A stretch of 9,580 nucleotides of DNA, taken from Bdellovibrionales bacterium (GTDB lineage: Bacteria > Bdellovibrionota > Bdellovibrionia > Bdellovibrionales > Bdellovibrionaceae). Shown here in pieces: positions 5,934-9,580 of the stretch. A program made the position numbers and the translations under genes. The notes beneath the pieces were generated by a model. That model ran no database searches. It was given only the letters and a program-made list of their open reading frames with translations, and had not been told where the DNA came from. The stretch covers positions 1-9,580 of the forward strand of contig DAHVKR010000022.1 of assembly GCA_027320785.1 (NCBI GenBank), read 5' to 3'. The stretch's first letter is position 1. Each line of letters opens with the position of its first letter.

Positions 5934-6230
5934 ATGCAAGACCAGGAACGTCCCGACAACATTCAAGAATACCTCCCTAAATTTCTCGAACACAGGAAAG
6001 CCGATTGTATAAAGGCACAGAGTGCGCTGATGCAAAATAAATATGACGAAATTGTCCGCGTTGGCCATGCAATAAAAGGTGTATCACGACCTTTTGGCTT
6101 TCCTGATTTGGAAACCATGGGGCTCAAACTCGAGGAAGCTGGGTTGGGAAAAGAGCATGATGCTTGCGAACGCTTAATTAAAGCAATTGAGCAAATGATT
6201 GAGGATGAGGTTAAAAAGTTAAACCAGTAG
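5934..6230 (+). CDS. Free-standing Hpt (histidine phosphotransfer) protein
   Basis: A 98-residue single-domain Hpt protein. The motif HAIKG at 45-49 gives His45 as the phosphorylated histidine, followed by the typical pattern SRPFGFPDLETMGLKLEEAG, where Gly55, Leu59 and Leu66 keep the usual spacing of the four-helix bundle. Such proteins shuttle phosphate between the receiver of a hybrid kinase and a terminal response regulator. There is no signal peptide or membrane segment, so it is cytoplasmic. The stop TAG is separated by one base from the ATG of the hybrid kinase gene. The kinase gene has no close Shine-Dalgarno site of its own, which suggests translational coupling. The obvious partner is the Asp805 receiver of that kinase. 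The downstream regulator is not settled by sequence; the OmpR-type regulator at 8912-9580 is one candidate. Confidence 0.9.
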   Translation: MQDQERPDNIQEYLPKFLEHRKADCIKAQSALMQNKYDEIVRVGHAIKGVSRPFGFPDLETMGLKLEEAGLGKEHDACERLIKAIEQMIEDEVKKLNQ

Positions 6231-6231
6231 T

Positions 6232-8883
6232 ATGAGACGAATTCAAAGGTTAATTGATCTCTATTGGCAGCCAAGTCTTATTTTAGGGCTTGGCTTGCTT
6301 GCCTCTACTATCAGCCTGCTGAGCGATCACCAATCTTATCTTTATCGCCCTAATCTTTATGGTCTCCTTCTTCTCTCTCTTTGCTTCCTTTCAACCCATG
6401 GATCTCGTGACAAAAAGGCTCGTCTCTTTTTTGCTTTTACGGGTCTCCTCATTGCCATCCTTAGGCTTTGGGCTTTCTTTACAGTCGAGCCCTTTGAGCA
6501 ACTTTTTTTCCATTGGATTAATAATCCATGGATGAAGGATATGACCCTCCTACCATTGAATTATGCTGTGGGGGCCAGTGGGTTCTACCTCTTTCAAATA
6601 ATTGAAGAAATTTATTTCTCTCCTCGAAATCGTCGTATTTGGACTGGTATCGCCGGGCTTTTGATTTTTAGTTATGTCTCAGTCGGAACGCTTCGCCCTC
6701 TCTTCCATAATGGGAAGGGGTATTATCTATTCAGCCTGGCACGCGTGCAGCCTTATGATGCTCTCTGTATCCAAGCTCTGATGGCTTTTTACTTTTTCCG
6801 AACATGGTATTTATTTAAACGTCTTTGGGATCTTATTCGAATCCCTCTTATTGTGAGTGCGCTGGGGGCCGCTCTTTTGGCTATTTCAGTGACAGGAATT
6901 GAAAAGCAAATCTATACCATTATGCAAAACGAAATGGATCGAAAGATTACAGATATACAAGCGGCGCTACAAAAAAATATTGAAGAGCGACTCACCCTTA
7001 TCTCTATTTTTGGAGACTTTCTCAACGCAGATACACATCCCACAGAAGAGAAGATTTACAACCTGATGGATAAGCTCAATACATCAGATACGGATGCCGC
7101 CCCAACGGTTTACTTTTTTGACCCCTCTTATAATTTAAAATGGATTTATCGCGACAATCAGCTTCTTGAAGGAGACTTTGCTCAACTTGAAATTCTAGGA
7201 AGAAAACATATCTTTATTGATTACCTGCAAGAAATGAATCGGGGTGGCCCCAAATACTTGCCTCAAATTACAGACGAAGGACACTCCGTGTGTTTCTCAA
7301 GTCGCGTGCTTCACAATAACAAAACCCTTGGCTTTCTTATATTCGAAGACCTTGTTCAACCTCGAATTGAATCCTTCTTTTCTAAAAATGATTTTGGCCC
7401 CTTCAATCTGTATGTTATGACCCAGGAAGGACTTCCTTTTTATAATGAGCTTCCTCCTTACCGCCCCTCCGTTGCTCTGCAGGCAAAACTCAATTATCTG
7501 GATGAACCCCTTCTCTTAACCATCACACCCAATCGCTCCTTCGCTATTAATACTGTTCTCATTCCTCAAGTTGCCTTTGTATTTGTAGGTCTTCTTGTCA
7601 TTGTGGTTTTGATTTATACGATATACGTTAACAGACAAAGAGTTCGGGTCGTAGAACGAGAAGTTCAAGAGCGTGTTCAAGAGCTCAAAGTTTTAAAGGA
7701 AGAGGCAGATCGCGCCAAACTAATGGCCGAACATGCAAGCTACGCTAAATCTCAATTCCTAGCCAATATGAGCCACGAAATTCGAACTCCTCTGAATGTT
7801 CTCTTAGGAGCCTCTGAGCTTCTCGCCGAAACAAGCCTTGATCCGGAACAAAAAAAATATGTCGAGATGTTTCAAACCTCGGGTAAACATCTCTTGGGCC
7901 TTCTCAATGATATTATTGATCTGTCTCGAATTGAGTCCGGCCAACTTGAAACAGAAAAAATCTCCTTTGACTTAGCCCAAACTGTCGACTTCGTTCGCAA
8001 TTTATTTTCAGTTAAAGCTGAGGAACAGGGGCTCACTTTTATTGTCGATTCAAGCCGACTCACTCAAAAAGTTCGAACTGGTGACCCACTTCGAATTCGG
8101 CAAATCCTCGTTAACTTAATTGGAAATGCCTTTAAATTCACAAAAAGTGGAACGGTTCGTTTGACGATAATCGAAATGGCAGGCTCTGCCGTTCAATTTT
8201 GGGTTGAGGACTCTGGAACAGGAATACCCGAAAATAAACTCAATGAAGTTTTTGAAACCTTTCAGCAGGGTGATGCCTCTTTTTCACGAAAACATGGTGG
8301 AGCCGGTCTTGGTCTGGCCATTAGTAAAAATCTCTGCCAAATTATGGGTGGGAATATTGAGCTTCAGTCTAAGGTGGGAGTGGGTTCCAAGTTTATTGTA
8401 ACAATCCCTCTTCCTCTCAGTACAGAACCACCCTCACCCGCTTATTCGCTCCCGATTGTTGAGCCCCCAGAAGAGGCCTCCTCCTCAACTATTCAAAATA
8501 TTTTATTAGTGGATGACTCTGACGATAATCGATTTCTCGTAAAACTATTTCTTCAGAATTCTCACTACCACATCTCAGAAGCTAAAAATGGCGAAGAGGC
8601 TGTTGATATGGTGAAAAGAAAACCTTTCGATATTATTCTCATGGATATGCAAATGCCTGTTATGGATGGCTATGAAGCCGTTAAAATCATACGACAATAT
8701 GAAGATCTACGCGGGCAAGATAAACGAGTCCCGATTTTAGCTTTAACAGCCCATGGAACAGGATTGGAAAGAACTCGATGTTTGGAGATTGGCTGCACGG
8801 ACTATCTTTCCAAGCCCGTTTCTAAAAAAGCTCTGCTTCATCGTATTTCAGATCTCACAACTCAATCTGGTGATATAACTTAG
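6232..8883 (+). CDS. Membrane-bound hybrid histidine kinase
   Basis: An 883-residue sensor kinase. The N-terminal region has about seven hydrophobic segments (roughly 14-31, 42-54, 65-83, 106-124, 136-153, 172-190, 203-221). An extracytoplasmic domain of about 220 residues (222-441) follows, which could be CHASE- or Cache-like, then a last membrane helix at 442-464. Residues 466-505 are charged and likely coiled coil. The HisKA domain carries SHEIRTP (His515). The ATPase domain shows the N box NLIGNAFKFT (Asn632), G1 DSGTGIP (660-666) and G2 GGAGLGL (689-695). A proline-rich linker (731-750) leads to a C-terminal receiver: Asp761/Asp762, phosphoacceptor Asp805 in LMDMQMP, Thr839 and Lys861-Pro862. 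All catalytic residues are present. There is no internal Hpt domain; the gene one base upstream supplies it. The signal is unknown. The ATG start lacks a nearby Shine-Dalgarno site, fitting coupling to the Hpt gene. Confidence 0.95.
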   Translation: MRRIQRLIDLYWQPSLILGLGLLASTISLLSDHQSYLYRPNLYGLLLLSLCFLSTHGSRDKKARLFFAFTGLLIAILRLWAFFTVEPFEQLFFHWINNPWMKDMTLLPLNYAVGASGFYLFQIIEEIYFSPRNRRIWTGIAGLLIFSYVSVGTLRPLFHNGKGYYLFSLARVQPYDALCIQALMAFYFFRTWYLFKRLWDLIRIPLIVSALGAALLAISVTGIEKQIYTIMQNEMDRKITDIQAALQKNIEERLTLISIFGDFLNADTHPTEEKIYNLMDKLNTSDTDAAPTVYFFDPSYNLKWIYRDNQLLEGDFAQLEILGRKHIFIDYLQEMNRGGPKYLPQITDEGHSVCFSSRVLHNNKTLGFLIFEDLVQPRIESFFSKNDFGPFNLYVMTQEGLPFYNELPPYRPSVALQAKLNYLDEPLLLTITPNRSFAINTVLIPQVAFVFVGLLVIVVLIYTIYVNRQRVRVVEREVQERVQELKVLKEEADRAKLMAEHASYAKSQFLANMSHEIRTPLNVLLGASELLAETSLDPEQKKYVEMFQTSGKHLLGLLNDIIDLSRIESGQLETEKISFDLAQTVDFVRNLFSVKAEEQGLTFIVDSSRLTQKVRTGDPLRIRQILVNLIGNAFKFTKSGTVRLTIIEMAGSAVQFWVEDSGTGIPENKLNEVFETFQQGDASFSRKHGGAGLGLAISKNLCQIMGGNIELQSKVGVGSKFIVTIPLPLSTEPPSPAYSLPIVEPPEEASSSTIQNILLVDDSDDNRFLVKLFLQNSHYHISEAKNGEEAVDMVKRKPFDIILMDMQMPVMDGYEAVKIIRQYEDLRGQDKRVPILALTAHGTGLERTRCLEIGCTDYLSKPVSKKALLHRISDLTTQSGDIT

Positions 8884-8905
8884 TTCATTCTTAGATTTTC
8901 AAGAT

Positions 8906-8927
8906 AATGAATCACATAAGATTCATT
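8906..8927. repeat. Perfect 8-bp inverted repeat at the convergent gene junction
   Basis: AATGAATC at 8906-8913 pairs exactly with GATTCATT at 8920-8927 around a 6-nt loop. It overlaps the last codons of the leftward regulator and lies 22 bp after the kinase stop. Its place between convergent genes suggests a transcript-end structure working on both strands, but no T run follows in either direction. Confidence 0.45.
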
Positions 8928-9580
8928 CGATAGCCCTGGCCTGATGCACTTTCAATTTTGAAAACATCCTTAGGGAGTTTTTTGCGAAGGTTAGAAACAT
9001 GCGTGTCTACAGAGCGAGTATACACTTGAAATCCCGGTCCCCAAACCTTGTCCAGAATCATCTCTCGTGAAACGGTCTCTCCTAAATGGTGAGCCAAAAG
9101 CCAGAACATTTTGAACTCTAAACGTGTCAGCTCAATTGGAACTTGCTGATCCTGATTGTGCCAAATGACCTCTTGAGTTTCCACATTGATCGTCACGGGC
9201 CCCACGGACTCTACAACTGAATGCTCTTGTGAAATTGAAAGCTTTTTCAGACGAGCTTCAAGTCTTGCTTTTAATTCCAAAAAATCGCTATTTTTTGAAA
9301 TATAATCTTCAGCTCCCAATGAGAATCCTAGAACTTTTTCCGATACATGATCCTGAGTTGTCAGGAAAATAATGGGAGGCGCGGATTCTTTTAATTTTTT
9401 TTGCAAATCCGCCATAAAATGAAAACCGTTCCCATCTGGCAATAGAACATCAAGAAGTATCAAATCAATTTTTTTATGCTGAAGAGCTTCCTCTGCCTGA
9501 TGTAAGGTCTGAGCCCAAGATACCTGATGAGCGGGCTCGAGAATGGATTTGACCAAGTAAAATACATCCTGCACATCATC
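8912..9580 (-). CDS. OmpR/PhoB-type response regulator (5' end outside window)
   Basis: The frame is open to the right edge of the window. The first two visible residues are Asp-Asp, the acidic pair of a receiver domain, so the GTG at 9574 (residue 3) is not the start and a few N-terminal residues are missing. Counting from the first visible Asp, the phosphoacceptor is Asp44 in LILLDVLLPDG, the switch Thr is Thr74 (FLTTQ) and the conserved Lys is Lys96, here followed by Asn where most receivers have Pro. A winged-helix DNA-binding domain fills the C-terminal half, with ELTRLEFKMFWLL and RSVDTHVSNLRKKL typical of OmpR/PhoB regulators, then a final GQGYRM wing. It should bind DNA as a phosphorylated dimer. 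It converges with the hybrid kinase gene across 28 bp and could be the terminal regulator of that relay, or it may serve a kinase outside the window. Confidence 0.93.
   Translation of the reverse strand, partial: DDVQDVFYLVKSILEPAHQVSWAQTLHQAEEALQHKKIDLILLDVLLPDGNGFHFMADLQKKLKESAPPIIFLTTQDHVSEKVLGFSLGAEDYISKNSDFLELKARLEARLKKLSISQEHSVVESVGPVTINVETQEVIWHNQDQQVPIELTRLEFKMFWLLAHHLGETVSREMILDKVWGPGFQVYTRSVDTHVSNLRKKLPKDVFKIESASGQGYRMNLM

Noticed and set aside
9572..9574. GTG as the start of the response regulator
   Set aside because: The Asp-Asp pair of the receiver domain comes just before it in frame, so the true start is beyond the window.

Overview
The window is a gene-dense stretch of a bacterial chromosome, AT-leaning by eye. 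It holds nine protein genes, two of them cut by the window edges. I see no RNA genes, insertion sequences, CRISPR arrays or phage genes. A kynurenine 3-monooxygenase, a lipoprotein M48 protease and many signalling genes with small lipoproteins or membrane-anchored proteins would fit a Gram-negative such as a Bdellovibrio-like predator. That placement is an inference from gene content and is not proven by any marker gene here.

Layout. At 3-1249 (+) lie the C-terminal part of kynurenine 3-monooxygenase and, overlapping it by 4 bp, an M48 metalloprotease with a lipobox. At 1268-3680 (-) lie a small membrane-anchored protein of unknown function and, upstream of it, a 649-residue protein that I read as three degenerate receiver-like plus PilZ-like modules in a row. 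A 145-bp divergent intergenic region follows. At 3826-5825 (+) are two NADP(H)-type oxidoreductases: a classical short-chain dehydrogenase and an aldo/keto reductase close to the potassium-channel beta-subunit (AKR6) type. At 5934-8883 (+) is a two-gene phosphorelay operon, a free-standing Hpt protein and an 883-residue membrane hybrid histidine kinase. It is preceded by an intergenic leader with three consecutive perfect inverted repeats. At 8912-9580 (-), convergent with the kinase, is an OmpR-type response regulator truncated by the window end.

How the genes may work together. The hybrid kinase (His515 to Asp805) and the adjacent Hpt protein (His45) give three of the four steps of a His-Asp-His-Asp relay. 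The OmpR-type regulator next door is a plausible but unproven fourth step. The 649-residue protein looks like a signalling scaffold. Its receiver-like folds lack the expected phosphoacceptor Asp, and its PilZ-like folds lack an evident RxxxR c-di-GMP motif. It is the most unusual object in the window. Several gene starts were moved from the longest open frame to ATGs with good Shine-Dalgarno sites, and both edge genes are extended to the window limits because their conserved motifs run past any internal start codon.
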